DNA of 35,122 nt from Actinomycetales bacterium (GCA_015655415.1 JAATFB010000009.1:1-35122); one strand, 5' to 3'; positions 1 to 8,800 are shown, numbered from the stretch's first letter. Notes: generated by a model from the letters alone, not told the origin. Numbers and translations: made by a program.

Positions 1-9
1 CGACAAGAT

Positions 10-282
10 GGGATCACCCCCGCCTGCGCGGGGAGCACAGCGAGCCTCTCGAACTCCGCCCCGGCCACGAGGGATCACCCCCGCCCGCGCGGGGAGCACC
101 CCGTCGGACATGCCCGGCCTGAAGCGCGGCCGGGATCACCCCCGCCTGCGCGGGGAGCACTAGTGCCCCACCTCAGCGCCGCGCGCCCGGGTGGGATCAC
201 CCCCGCCTGCGCGGGGAGCACACGGAGAGCCGTCCATGTCCGGCGAGCCCCACGGGATCACCCCCGCCTGCGCGGGGAGCAC
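10..282 (-). CRISPR. Type I-E CRISPR array, leader-proximal end
   Basis: Five 29-bp repeats lie at 10-38, 71-99, 132-160, 193-221 and 254-282, separated by four spacers of exactly 32 nt (39-70, 100-131, 161-192, 222-253). The 29/32 geometry is typical of type I-E. Read on the minus strand each repeat begins GTGCTCCCCGCGC and ends GGTGATCCC, which is the usual actinobacterial I-E orientation. crRNAs should therefore be transcribed leftwards, with the leader right of 282 and spacer 222-253 the newest. Four repeats are identical; the one at 71-99 has a single T-to-C change in the loop region (plus-strand view). The array continues or ends beyond the left edge. No cas gene is visible in the window, so any Cas machinery must lie left of it or elsewhere. 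Confidence 0.97.
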
Positions 283-700
283 TCTTACTGATCAGGGACT
301 TTATCGCGCCGGCACCCATATCTGACCCGATCTGCGTGGCCGGTCCTCTGTGACATCGCGCCGCGGGCCTCGTTGACACCGCACTGATCGCAGGGCGGAC
401 GGGAATGACGCGCCAGCCTGGTCGGGCCTGCTATCCGCAACATCGATTCCTCCGACCAGGCCTTCGGCTTCTCCGTCCAGGTGCGCAGTGCTGGCACGCT
501 TCCGCGGGCCGTTGTGGACCTCGCCGCGAGGGCCGCACGGCGATGGGGACCGCTCCCCATCGCCCGTCGCGCCCGCCCGACATACGGTCGACGTGGACGC
601 GCGGAGCCGATGGGGCGGCTCCGCGCGCCCGATCCGGCGTCGGGACGACGCCCACAGTTCTCGGCGAATTCACGTGAGCCGCCTCCGTACACTTGCTTAG
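283..700 (-). promoter_or_regulatory. Putative CRISPR leader and non-coding spacer
   Basis: This is 418 bp between the last CRISPR repeat and the phosphatase gene. The first 50 bases after the array are clearly more AT-rich than their surroundings, as expected for a leader. A minus-strand TAAAGT hexamer (298-303) about 15 nt outside the first repeat could be the -10 of the array promoter. Open frames here read as Arg/Pro/Ala-rich shadow protein, so I see no gene in 330-687. The right end carries the promoter of the next gene. Confidence 0.4.
688..693 (+). promoter_or_regulatory. -10 hexamer of a leaderless transcript
   Basis: TACACT followed by 7 nt and the GTG start at 701. No Shine-Dalgarno sequence is present, so transcription probably starts at the start codon. 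Confidence 0.5.
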
Positions 701-1351
701 GTGGCAGCTTCCCAGGTGCATCTCGTGCGTCACGGCGAGGTGCACAACCCCGATGGCGTCCTCTACGGCAGGATGCCCGGCTTCCACCTCTCCGAACTCG
801 GCCGCTCCATGGCGCAGAAGGCCTCCGACGACCTCAAGGCCCGCGGCAGGCGGGTGTCGGCGGTGATCGCGTCGCCGTTGCAACGCACCCAGGAGTCCGC
901 GGCCTCGATCGCCTCGGCCTTCGAACTGCCGGTGGAGACCGATGCCCGCCTCATCGAGCCCACCAACCACTTCGAGGGCACGGTGATGGCTCGCGCTCTG
1001 CGCAATCCCCTCAACTGGGCGTGGCTGGTGAACCCCCTACGTCCCAGCTGGGGCGAGCCGTACCGTGCGATCGAGACGCGGATGCTCGCCGCCGTGAACG
1101 ACGCGTTCGACAGCGTCGACGAGCCCGACGGCCGCCCCGCCGACGTCGTGCTCGTCAGCCACCAGCTGCCGATCTGGGTCACCCACCTGTCGATCGCGGG
1201 CGAGCGGTTCATGCACGACCCGCGTGACAGGCGCTGCTCGCTCTCCAGCATCACGACGTTCGAGCGCCGCGACGGCGCGCTCGTCGAGGTCGGCTACGCC
1301 GATCCGGCGGCGGCGCTGGCGGAGCAGTCGACCGATACGGGGGCGGTGTGA
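701..1351 (+). CDS. Histidine phosphatase family protein (phosphoglycerate-mutase-like)
   Basis: A 216-residue protein of the histidine phosphatase superfamily. The phosphohistidine motif LVRHGE is near the N-terminus (residues 8-13), SPLQRTQESA follows in the middle, and the second catalytic histidine is in LVSHQLPIW. The true substrate cannot be read from the sequence; PGM-like genes in this place are usually annotated only as phosphatase. It is the first gene of the cytochrome c maturation operon, and its TGA overlaps the next gene's GTG. The same order (phosphatase, thioredoxin, ccdA, resB, ccsA) is known from Mycobacterium tuberculosis Rv0525-Rv0529. The GTG at 701 was chosen because a -10 hexamer sits directly before it and LVRHGE is close behind. 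Confidence 0.9.
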   Translation: MAASQVHLVRHGEVHNPDGVLYGRMPGFHLSELGRSMAQKASDDLKARGRRVSAVIASPLQRTQESAASIASAFELPVETDARLIEPTNHFEGTVMARALRNPLNWAWLVNPLRPSWGEPYRAIETRMLAAVNDAFDSVDEPDGRPADVVLVSHQLPIWVTHLSIAGERFMHDPRDRRCSLSSITTFERRDGALVEVGYADPAAALAEQSTDTGAV

Positions 1352-1956
1352 GAGCGGCGCAGAGGCGTCGCTCGCTGGCAGCCCTGGTGGCGGCGTTGGC
1401 GGTGGGCGCCCTGCTCACCGGATGCTCCAACGACGACCTGGCCAAGCAGTACACGTCGGGGGAGGACAAGAACTACATCGCCGGGAGCGGTGTGACCGAG
1501 CTCAAACCAGCTCAGCGGGGCAAGCCCGTCGACTTCTCCGGCACCACCCAGGACGGTGCCACGTTCTCCTCGAAGGCGGCACGCGGCAAGGTGCTCGTCG
1601 TGAACTTCTGGTATGCCGGATGCCCGCCGTGCCGTGCCGAGGCATCCGACCTCTCGTCGTTCGCCACCCGGTATGAGGACAAGGGCGTCGAGTTCATCGG
1701 CGTGAACACCCGGGACTCCGCCGCCACGACGAAGGCCTTCGACTCGGAGTTCGCGGTGAGCTACCCGTCGATCCTCGACGCCGACGGCGGGGCCGTGCAG
1801 CTCGCGTTCAGCGGGTCGATGCGCCCCAACGCCACGCCCACCACCTTCGTGATCGACCGGCGTGGTCGCATCGCCGCCCGCATCGCAGGAGACATCGCGG
1901 CCCAGCCGTCCACCCTGTCAACGCTGATCGACTCCACGCTGGCCGAGGACGACTAG
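1348..1956 (+). CDS. TlpA/ResA-type thiol-disulfide lipoprotein (CcsX-like)
   Basis: A 202-residue exported thioredoxin-fold protein. A basic N-terminus and hydrophobic stretch end in a lipobox LLTGC (Cys26), so it is probably a lipid-anchored protein on the outer face of the membrane. The redox motif WYAGCPPC places the cysteine pair at residues 92 and 95, and the cis-Pro segment NATPTTFVID lies further on. In system II cytochrome c biogenesis, ResA/CcsX keeps the apocytochrome CXXCH cysteines reduced before haem attachment, taking electrons from CcdA. CcdA is the next gene, 32 bp downstream. The GTG start overlaps the upstream stop by four bases (GTGA), which indicates translational coupling. 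Confidence 0.92.
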   Translation: MRAAQRRRSLAALVAALAVGALLTGCSNDDLAKQYTSGEDKNYIAGSGVTELKPAQRGKPVDFSGTTQDGATFSSKAARGKVLVVNFWYAGCPPCRAEASDLSSFATRYEDKGVEFIGVNTRDSAATTKAFDSEFAVSYPSILDADGGAVQLAFSGSMRPNATPTTFVIDRRGRIAARIAGDIAAQPSTLSTLIDSTLAEDD

Positions 1957-1988
1957 GCCATGGCTGTCGCACGCCTGGGGGTCGCCCG

Positions 1989-2810
1989 GTGAACATCGAG
2001 AACTTCGTGCTGTCCGCGCCGCTGCTGCTGACGGTCCCGATCGCGCTCGTGGCGGGGCTGATCTCGTTCGCCTCGCCGTGCATCCTGCCGCTCGTTCCCG
2101 GCTACCTCGCGTACATCGGCGGGTTCACCGGGTCGGGCCAGTCCGCCGCGGCCGCGGCCGGCGTGGCCGACCCCTCCGCGGGCGGACGCCGCGCAGGCGG
2201 GCGGGCGGCCCGCTCCGACGCCGCACGTGCCGGCCGCAACCGCCTCGTGCTCGGCGTCGTGCTGTTCGTGATCGGATTCGCCGCGGTGTTCGTGCTCACC
2301 GGGTTCGTGTTCGGCGCCCTCGGGTTCTGGATGATCCAGTGGCGCGACCTCATCACCCGCATCGCCGGCGTGGTGCTCATCCTGCTCGGTCTGGTGTTCG
2401 TCGGCCAGTTCACGTTCCTGCAGCGCACGTTCAAGCCGCAGTGGCGGCCGTTCACCGGGCTCGCCGGTGCGCCGTTGCTCGGCATCGTCTTCGCGATCGG
2501 CTGGAGCCCCTGCACCGGGCCGACGCTCGCGGCGATCACCACGATGAGCTACTCCAGCGGATCCGCGTGGCAGGGCGCCGTGCTCGCCCTGTTCTACGCG
2601 CTCGGCCTCGGGCTGCCGTTCGTGCTCATCGCCCTGGGCCTCGGCTGGGCGTCCGGGACGGTGGCGTTCCTGCGCCGGCACATCCGCATGATCAACATCG
2701 TCGGCGGGGCGCTGCTCGTCGTCATCGGCGTGCTGATGCTCACCGGGGTGTGGAATCAGTGGATCATCGCCTTGGCGGGGGTGATCCCGAGCTTTGGAAC
2801 GGCACTCTGA
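1989..2810 (+). CDS. ccdA: Cytochrome c biogenesis protein CcdA
   Basis: A 273-residue polytopic membrane protein of the DsbD/CcdA family, which passes electrons from cytoplasmic thioredoxin across the membrane to the extracytoplasmic thioredoxin-like partner. The first redox cysteine is in SPCILPLVPGY (Cys31) and the second in WSPCTGP (Cys175), both next to prolines within membrane segments. About six hydrophobic helices are visible. A hydrophilic Ala/Arg-rich insert at roughly residues 51-85 separates helices 1 and 2; it is longer than in compact CcdA proteins and may simply be a cytoplasmic loop. The GTG start has a G-rich ribosome-binding site 8 nt upstream (1977-1981). Confidence 0.95.
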   Translation: MNIENFVLSAPLLLTVPIALVAGLISFASPCILPLVPGYLAYIGGFTGSGQSAAAAAGVADPSAGGRRAGGRAARSDAARAGRNRLVLGVVLFVIGFAAVFVLTGFVFGALGFWMIQWRDLITRIAGVVLILLGLVFVGQFTFLQRTFKPQWRPFTGLAGAPLLGIVFAIGWSPCTGPTLAAITTMSYSSGSAWQGAVLALFYALGLGLPFVLIALGLGWASGTVAFLRRHIRMINIVGGALLVVIGVLMLTGVWNQWIIALAGVIPSFGTAL

Positions 2811-4545
2811 CGCCGAGACGGTCTCCGGCGACGACCCGGTGGGCGAAAGCGTCGACGACGCCGCACAGGCAAGGCGCGACAGCAGACCGTCCGGGCACGT
2901 CGACGAGGCGGATTCCGCGGGCGCCGACGACTCCGAGCTGACCCAGCCCAGGCTGGGCCTCGTCGGCTGGCTGCGCTGGATCTGGCGGCAGCTCACCAGC
3001 ATGCGCACCGCGCTGTTCCTCCTCCTGCTCCTCGCGGTGGCGGCGGTGCCCGGTTCCCTCGTGCCGCAGCACACCTCCGACCCGAACGGGGTGGCCCAGT
3101 ACAAGCTCGCCCACCCCGTGCTGTACCCGATACTCGACAAGCTGCAGGTGTTCGACACCTACACCTCGGTGTGGTTCTCGGCCATCTACCTGCTGTTGTT
3201 CGTCTCGCTCGTCGGCTGCGTCATCCCCCGCATCAAACACCACCTCGAGGCGCTGCGGGCCAGACCGCCCCGCACCCCCGCCCGCCTGCAGCGGATGGCA
3301 GGCTACCGGGTCCGGGTGCTGAAGGGCATGGCGTCGGACGGCACCGCGTCGGACGTCCTGCGCGCGCGGCAGACGGCCATCACGGAGGCGCAGAGGCTGC
3401 TGAAGGCGTCCGGCTATCGCACGGTCGTGCTGGAGACGACGCGGGACGCGTCGGTCTCCGCCGAGCGCGGATACCTGCGCGAGACCGGCAACATCGTCTT
3501 CCACGCCGCGCTCGTGGGCATCCTGGTCGCGGTGGGAATCGGTGGGGGCTACAGCTACACCGGGCAGCGGATCGTGGTGGACGGACAGAGCTTCGTCAAC
3601 ACGCTGGTCAACTACGACTCGTTCAACCCGGGCCGGTTCGTCGAGACCAGTGCCCTGTCGCCGTACTCGATCACGCTGCGAAGCCTCGACGTGAAGTACG
3701 AGTCGAAGAACAAGAACGCGCTCGGATCTCCGCTGGACTACACGGCCCACGTCACGGCGACACAGAACGGCAGGAGCGCGCAGCGCACGATCAAGGTGAA
3801 CGAGCCGCTGGGCATCGGCGGCACGAACGTGTATCTGCTCGGCAACGGCTACGCACCCGTGATCACGGTGCGTGATCCGAGCGGACACGAGGTGTTCCAC
3901 GACTCCATCCCGTTCCCCTCTCAGGACGCGAACCTCACCTCCCAGGGGGTCGTGAAGGTGCCCGACGGGCTGAAGCAGCAGCTGGGCATGATCGGCTTCT
4001 TCTATCCGACCGCGATGAAGCTGCCCTCCGGCGCGTACACCTCCAGCTACCCGGACACCCGCGACCCCATGCTCGGCCTCACCGTCTACGCCGGCGACCT
4101 CGGCCTCGACAAGGGCACCCCGGTCTCGGTGTACGCGCTCGACATCGACAAGCTGACCGAGCTGGCGGGCCCCGGGGCGAAGCAGCCGGGGATCGACCTC
4201 AGGCCGGGGCAGACGAAAGATCTGCCGAACGGGCTCGGCACGGTCACGTTCGACGGGGTCAAGCGATTCGTCAGCCTCGACATCCACCACGACCCCACCC
4301 AGCTCTGGATGCTGCTGTTCGCGGCCCTCGTGCTGGGCGGCCTGCTCACCTCGCTCTTCGTCCCGCGACGACGGCTGTGGGTCAAGGCCATCGCACAGCC
4401 CGACGGCTCGCTGCGGCTCGAGTACGCAGGGCTCGCCCGCGGCGAGGATCCGCGGCTCGACGCGGCGGTCGCCTCTGTCGCCGAGCGGCACATCGCTCGG
4501 TTGACCGGGTCGCCGGCCGGTCGAGGAACCGATCAGACGACATAG
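2794..4545 (+). CDS. resB: Cytochrome c biogenesis protein ResB (Ccs1)
   Basis: A 583-residue ResB-family protein, half of the system II haem lyase with CcsB. There is an acidic cytoplasmic N-tail, hydrophobic helices near residues 71-90, 129-146 and 233-255, a large extracytoplasmic domain of about 250 residues, and a final helix near 508-527 ending in the conserved SLFVPRRRLW segment. In ResB/CcsB complexes haem is carried to the outer face and attached to apocytochrome c. The frame opens with a TTG that overlaps the end of ccdA by 17 bases. A GTG at 2839 is an alternative start; both precede the first helix, so only the tail length is uncertain. Confidence 0.93.
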   Translation: MERHSDAETVSGDDPVGESVDDAAQARRDSRPSGHVDEADSAGADDSELTQPRLGLVGWLRWIWRQLTSMRTALFLLLLLAVAAVPGSLVPQHTSDPNGVAQYKLAHPVLYPILDKLQVFDTYTSVWFSAIYLLLFVSLVGCVIPRIKHHLEALRARPPRTPARLQRMAGYRVRVLKGMASDGTASDVLRARQTAITEAQRLLKASGYRTVVLETTRDASVSAERGYLRETGNIVFHAALVGILVAVGIGGGYSYTGQRIVVDGQSFVNTLVNYDSFNPGRFVETSALSPYSITLRSLDVKYESKNKNALGSPLDYTAHVTATQNGRSAQRTIKVNEPLGIGGTNVYLLGNGYAPVITVRDPSGHEVFHDSIPFPSQDANLTSQGVVKVPDGLKQQLGMIGFFYPTAMKLPSGAYTSSYPDTRDPMLGLTVYAGDLGLDKGTPVSVYALDIDKLTELAGPGAKQPGIDLRPGQTKDLPNGLGTVTFDGVKRFVSLDIHHDPTQLWMLLFAALVLGGLLTSLFVPRRRLWVKAIAQPDGSLRLEYAGLARGEDPRLDAAVASVAERHIARLTGSPAGRGTDQTT

Positions 4546-4558
4546 GATCATTGACATC

Positions 4559-5662
4559 GTGCTCGACACACTCTCGCAAGCCTTCATCTACGTGGCCATG
4601 GGCCTCTATGCGATCGCGTTCGTCGCGTTCGCCCTCGATCTGGCGCGGCGCAGCGCCCGGGTGACCATCCCGGAGTCCGTGCCCAGCGCGGTGTCACGGC
4701 GCGCCCGGGTCGCCGACGACATCGTGTTCGTGGAGGCCGGGGCCGTGGCCCAGGGCGCCGACGCGGTGGGGTCCGACGCCGGCGCCGCCGGCGGCACCGC
4801 GATCGCCACGGCGGTCGCGCCGGACGGGCAGTCGTCGAGGGGAGGCGCGATCTCGCGTCTGAGCTCACGCATCGAGAACGATGTGCAACGCGGCCGCGCC
4901 ACCTCCACCAGCCTGCGCGTGGCCATGGCGCTGACGACGACCGGCTGGGCGTTCCATCTGTTCGCCGACATCTTCCGCGGCGTCGCCGCCGGTCGGGTGC
5001 CGTGGGCGAACATGTGGGAGTTCTCGATGACGGCGACGCTGATCATCGTGGGGATCTTCCTGCTGGCCAACCTGCGCTTCGACCTGCGCTACCTGGGCAC
5101 CTTCGTGCTCGGCTTCGTCTGCCTGGTGCTGATGCTCGCCACCACCGTCTACTACGTGCCGGTCGTGCCGCTGCCGCCCGCGCTGCAGTCGTACTGGCTG
5201 GTCATCCACATCCTGGTCGCGATGCTCGGCACGGCGTTCTTCGCGCTCGGCTTCGGTCTCGCGGTCGCGCAGCTGTTCCAGGTGCGCCGGGAGCATCGCG
5301 TGGCGCAGAACCTGCCGACCAGGCTCCGGTTCCTCGGCACGCTGCCGAAGTCCGACACCCTGGAGAGCCTCGCCTATCGAGTCACCATCGTCGGCTTCAT
5401 CTTCTGGACCTTCACCCTGATCGCCGGCGCCATCTGGGCCGAGAAGGCATGGGGCAGCTACTGGAGCTGGGACACGAAGGAGGTCTGGACGTTCATCGTC
5501 TGGGTCGTCTACGCGGGCTACATCCACGCGCGTGCGACGCGCGGATGGCGCGGGACCCGGTCCGCATGGCTCGCGATCGTCGGCTTCAGCGCCGTGCTGT
5601 TCAACTTCGGCGTCGTGAACGTCTTCTTCCACGGTCTGCACTCCTACAGCGGGCTCAGCTGA
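4559..5662 (+). CDS. ccsB: c-type cytochrome biogenesis protein CcsB (CcsA/ResC family)
   Basis: A 367-residue member of the haem handling protein family. The signature tryptophan-rich WWD motif reads WGSYWSWDTKEVW (residues 298-310). Candidate haem-ligand histidines flank the helices at His133, His217, His323 and His358. About eight membrane segments are visible, plus an Ala/Gly-rich hydrophilic insert at residues 35-110 after helix 1. It pairs with ResB, encoded 13 bp upstream, to form the cytochrome c synthetase. It is the last gene of the operon; the next gene is convergent on the minus strand. The GTG start at 4559 is preceded by TAGGA, a modest ribosome-binding site. Confidence 0.94.
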   Translation: MLDTLSQAFIYVAMGLYAIAFVAFALDLARRSARVTIPESVPSAVSRRARVADDIVFVEAGAVAQGADAVGSDAGAAGGTAIATAVAPDGQSSRGGAISRLSSRIENDVQRGRATSTSLRVAMALTTTGWAFHLFADIFRGVAAGRVPWANMWEFSMTATLIIVGIFLLANLRFDLRYLGTFVLGFVCLVLMLATTVYYVPVVPLPPALQSYWLVIHILVAMLGTAFFALGFGLAVAQLFQVRREHRVAQNLPTRLRFLGTLPKSDTLESLAYRVTIVGFIFWTFTLIAGAIWAEKAWGSYWSWDTKEVWTFIVWVVYAGYIHARATRGWRGTRSAWLAIVGFSAVLFNFGVVNVFFHGLHSYSGLS

Positions 5663-5723
5663 GCGCGGGCCCGGCGAGCGAGCGTCGCTGTTCCGGCCGA
5701 TCCGCGAGCTCCGGCCGACGGCA

Positions 5724-6749
5724 TCAGCGCTGCTGCCGGTTCTCCAGCACGCGGTAGCAGCGTCGGAGCCGGGCGATCCACCACTGCCGTCGATCGGCTT
5801 CCGCCGCATGCTCGGCCAGGGCCGCCTCGTCCGCCTCCACGCGGCGCACCGGGATGGCGCCCGCCGACGGGGTGAGCGGTTCGCGCGTGACGTCCGCCGC
5901 CAGCAGCGCCGCGGTGCCGAGGCCGCAGTCGTAGTCGAGCCGGCAGACGGATGCCGCGAGCATCGCACCCATGGACAGTCCCACCGAGGTGTCTATCGCG
6001 CTCGACACGACCACGGGCAGTCCTGCAAGCCCGATGATCTCGAGCGCCGAACGGATGCCGCCCAGCGGCTGCGCCTTCACGATCAGCACGTCTGCGGCTC
6101 CCGCACGTGCCACCGCGAGCGGATCGGTCGCCTTGCGCACGCTCTCGTCCGCCGCTATCGGGATTCCCATGTGCTTCACACGACGCCGGACCTCTGCGAG
6201 CTCCTCGACGGCAGCGCAGGGCTGCTCGACATACTCCAGGTCGTAGGGCGCGAGCGCATGGATCGCGCGCTCCGCCTCGTCGAGATTCCAGAGGGCGTTC
6301 GCGTCGACGCGGATGCGTCCCGCCGGTCCCAGGACGTCACGCACCGCGGCGACCCGCGCCACATCGTCGGCGAGTCGTCCGCCCGGCTCGGCGACCTTGA
6401 CCTTCGCGGTGCGGCACCCGGGAAAGCGTGCCAGAACGGAGGCCACCTCTCCGGCGGCCACGGCCGGCACGGTGGCGTTGACGCGCACCTTGTCGCGCAC
6501 GAGCTCGGGCTCCTCGCCCCAGCCGTAGTCGATCGTCGCGGAGAGCCACGACGACGCCTCGTCGTCGTCGTATTCGACGAACGGCGAGAACTCCGTCCAG
6601 CCGCGTGGTCCGCGTGTCAACAGCGCCTCCCGCACGGTGATGCCGCGGAAGCGCGTCACCATCGGCAGGGCGACGACACGGGCGTCCGCCAGCAGATCGT
6701 CCAGCGGCGGCAGGTCGGCGGCGGGCAGCAGCGCTCGATCGACGGGCAT
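5724..6749 (-). CDS. menC: o-Succinylbenzoate synthase
   Basis: A 341-residue enolase-superfamily enzyme that dehydrates SHCHC to o-succinylbenzoate in menaquinone synthesis. The KxK catalytic pair is TAKVKVA (Lys116, Lys118). Metal ligands are RVDAN (Asp149), YVEQP (Glu175) and AADES (Asp201), and the opposite catalytic lysine is VKAQPLGG (Lys225). All catalytic positions are present, so the gene looks functional. The ATG at 6749 was preferred over an in-frame ATG at 6782. The hexamer CACACT lies 6 nt before it, matching the leaderless pattern of its neighbours, although its first base deviates from TAnnnT. Confidence 0.93.
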   Translation of the reverse strand: MPVDRALLPAADLPPLDDLLADARVVALPMVTRFRGITVREALLTRGPRGWTEFSPFVEYDDDEASSWLSATIDYGWGEEPELVRDKVRVNATVPAVAAGEVASVLARFPGCRTAKVKVAEPGGRLADDVARVAAVRDVLGPAGRIRVDANALWNLDEAERAIHALAPYDLEYVEQPCAAVEELAEVRRRVKHMGIPIAADESVRKATDPLAVARAGAADVLIVKAQPLGGIRSALEIIGLAGLPVVVSSAIDTSVGLSMGAMLAASVCRLDYDCGLGTAALLAADVTREPLTPSAGAIPVRRVEADEAALAEHAAEADRRQWWIARLRRCYRVLENRQQR

Positions 6750-6850
6750 GCTCCCAGTGTGGCACCGCTGACGGGGCGGCACGGTCTGGCCGTGTTCGGC
6801 CGCTGCGCAGGCACCTGGACCCGGTGCACCTCGTCCGGCGGTGCGTGCGC

Positions 6851-7297
6851 TCAGCGCGCCGGGATGAGATGCGGCCGCGGGCCCTCCAGGCGGGCGACGG
6901 CGATCTTGACCTCGGTGAGCTCGTGGGTCTGCGCGTCGATCTTCGCGCCCAGCGATCTGCCCTGTTCCTCGATCCTGTCATCGAGTCGTTTGCCCTGTTC
7001 GTCGATCTTGGCGTCGAGCCGTCTGCCTTGTTCGTCGATCTTGGCGTCGAGCCGGCGTCCTTCTTCGTCGATCTTGCCCTCGAGTCGTTTGCCCTGTTCC
7101 TCGATCTTGCCCTCGAGTCGTCTGCCCTGTTCCTCGATCTTGGCGTCGAACCGGCGTACCTGTTCGTCGACCCGATGCGTCAGTCGCAGGAACTGCGCGT
7201 CCGAGCGGCGAATGACCCAGCCGAATCCTCCGGCGAGAGCGAAGATGAGCCCGGCGAAGCTGATCGCCGTCGCCAGCGTCTCCTCCGACACGAACAT
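6851..7297 (-). CDS. Membrane-anchored hendecad-repeat coiled-coil protein
   Basis: A 148-residue protein without a family I can name. Residues 8-29 form one hydrophobic helix. Residues 43-130 then consist of eight consecutive 11-residue repeats on the pattern K-I-(D/E)-E-Q-G-(R/K)-R-L-(D/E)-(A/G). An 11-residue period fits a slightly right-handed (hendecad) coiled coil, so this is probably a membrane-tethered rod facing the cytoplasm. The DNA repeats with a 33-bp period (6908-7171). It lies on the same strand upstream of menC, and divergent from the amidohydrolase. The hexamer GAGAAT lies 6 nt before the ATG. Its function is unknown; I do not infer a role in menaquinone synthesis. Confidence 0.75.
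   Translation of the reverse strand: MFVSEETLATAISFAGLIFALAGGFGWVIRRSDAQFLRLTHRVDEQVRRFDAKIEEQGRRLEGKIEEQGKRLEGKIDEEGRRLDAKIDEQGRRLDAKIDEQGKRLDDRIEEQGRSLGAKIDAQTHELTEVKIAVARLEGPRPHLIPAR
6908..7171 (-). repeat. In-frame 33-bp tandem repeats, eight units
   Basis: Eight degenerate 33-bp units, each encoding one 11-residue coiled-coil repeat. The most alike units (residues 54-108) share most bases, which suggests recent unit duplication and makes the copy number prone to change. Confidence 0.8.
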
Positions 7298-7502
7298 GCC
7301 TCCATTCTCGCCGCGTGAGCGCCGAAGTGCCAGCGACGTTACCGTCGCGCGGCGGGTGCGCGCGACCTGAGCCCGTCGTTGTGAGCAGACGAGCGCCGTC
7401 TGCCCTTGGGGACGGATGGTGGGTGCTAAACCCCGAGCATCCGGTGCAGACTTGCCCTGTCATCGCCACCGCACCGGCGGCGCCCATTCCGAGAGGCACG
7501 AT

Positions 7503-8717
7503 ATGGCGATCGATCTGGAAGCCACGTACAAGGACCTGCACCGGCATCCGGAGCTCTCCTTCGCCGAGACGCGCACGTCGGGCATCGTCGCCGACATGCT
7601 CACGGCGCTCGGGCTGGAGGTCGTCACCGGCATCGGACGCACCGGCGTCCTGGGCGTGCTGCGCAACGGCGTCGGCCCGACCGTGCTGCTGCGCGCCGAC
7701 ATGGATGCCCTCCCCGTGCGTGAGGAGACCGGATTGGACTACGCGAGCGAGGACTGCGGGGTCGACCCGGACGGCGACGAGGTCCCAGTGATGCACGCCT
7801 GCGGACACGACGTGCATGTGACATGTCTGCTCGGTGCGGCCGAACGTCTCCTCGCTGAGCGTGCACAGTGGAGCGGCACCGTCGTGTTCCTCTTCCAGCC
7901 GGCCGAGGAGCTGGGTGCCGGTGCGCTCGCGATGATCGCGGACGGGCTCTACGACCGGGTGCCGAAGCCCGACGTCGTGCTCGGTCAGCACGTGGCACCC
8001 GCCCCGGCCGGGATCGTAGGCGTGCACGCCGGACCGGCCTTCGCCGCCACCGACGACCTCCTGGTCACGCTGCACGGCGAGGGCGGCCACGGGTCGCGCC
8101 CGGAGGCGACGATCGATCCCGTGGTGATGGCGGCGGCGACCGTCATGCGGTTGCAGACGATCGTCTCGCGCGAGGTCGCAGGGGGAGAGACGGCGGTGGT
8201 CTCGGTGGGCACGATCCACTCCGGAACCAAGGCGAACGTCATCCCGTCGGAGGCGACCCTCGGCATCAACATCCGCACATACGACACGGCGGTTCGCGAC
8301 CGGGTCGTCGCCGCGATCCGGCGCATCGTGGCGGCGGAGGCGACGGCATCCGGAGCGACACGGATGCCGGAGGTAGAGCCTGCCGGGTCGTTCCCCGTGC
8401 TGCACAACGACGCGACGGCGACCGAGCGCACGGCGGCCGCCTTCGTCGCCGCGTTCGGCGCCGATCGGGTGATCGATCCCGGACGGGTGACCGGCAGCGA
8501 GGACGTGGGAGCCCTCGCCACCGCCGCGGGCGCGCCGATCGTCTATTGGCTCCTCGGCGGCGAGGACCCATCGCGGTTCGTGACCGGCCTTGCGAACGGG
8601 ACGACCGACGCCGACATCCCGTCGAACCACTCGCCGCACTTCGCGCCGCGCATCCATCCGACGCTCGAGGTGGGCGTCGAGGCGCTGGTGGTCGCCGCCC
8701 GCGAATGGCTCGGCTGA
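7503..8717 (+). CDS. M20-family amidohydrolase (N-acyl amino acid / hippurate hydrolase type)
   Basis: A 404-residue metallopeptidase-fold amidohydrolase. In order it shows HRHPELSF, the metal-ligand segment RADMDALPV, HACGHDVHV, FQPAEELGAGA (catalytic Glu and ligand), the dimerisation-domain segment GGHGSRPEATIDPV, and SNHSPHFAP near the end with a ligand histidine. This M20D group removes acyl groups from N-acyl amino acids; the natural substrate is not readable here. The ATG at 7503 has GAGAGG 6 nt upstream. An upstream ATG at 7416 is in frame but adds a non-conserved tail. It sits between menC and menB without an obvious link to menaquinone. Confidence 0.9.
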   Translation: MAIDLEATYKDLHRHPELSFAETRTSGIVADMLTALGLEVVTGIGRTGVLGVLRNGVGPTVLLRADMDALPVREETGLDYASEDCGVDPDGDEVPVMHACGHDVHVTCLLGAAERLLAERAQWSGTVVFLFQPAEELGAGALAMIADGLYDRVPKPDVVLGQHVAPAPAGIVGVHAGPAFAATDDLLVTLHGEGGHGSRPEATIDPVVMAAATVMRLQTIVSREVAGGETAVVSVGTIHSGTKANVIPSEATLGINIRTYDTAVRDRVVAAIRRIVAAEATASGATRMPEVEPAGSFPVLHNDATATERTAAAFVAAFGADRVIDPGRVTGSEDVGALATAAGAPIVYWLLGGEDPSRFVTGLANGTTDADIPSNHSPHFAPRIHPTLEVGVEALVVAAREWLG

Positions 8718-8788
8718 ACGGCGCGATCCCGTCGGCACGGTCCCTCGCCGACCTGATGCGGCGGCTCTCGCGGGTCCTCGGCGGCCCA

Positions 8789-8794
8789 TAGGCT
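8789..8794 (+). promoter_or_regulatory. -10 hexamer of leaderless menB
   Basis: TAGGCT, then 6 nt, then the ATG at 8801. There is no convincing Shine-Dalgarno sequence. Confidence 0.5.
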
Positions 8795-8800
8795 GGGGCC

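Noticed and set aside
285..692. Minus-strand 135-codon frame between CRISPR array and phosphatase gene
   Set aside because: Composition is Arg/Pro/Gly-rich with no motif, and it begins where the leader should be; typical chance frame in GC-rich DNA.
1953..3158. 401-codon minus-strand frame
   Set aside because: Lies entirely over ccsX, ccdA and resB; the text is His/Glu/Arg/Asp-rich shadow of the third codon position.
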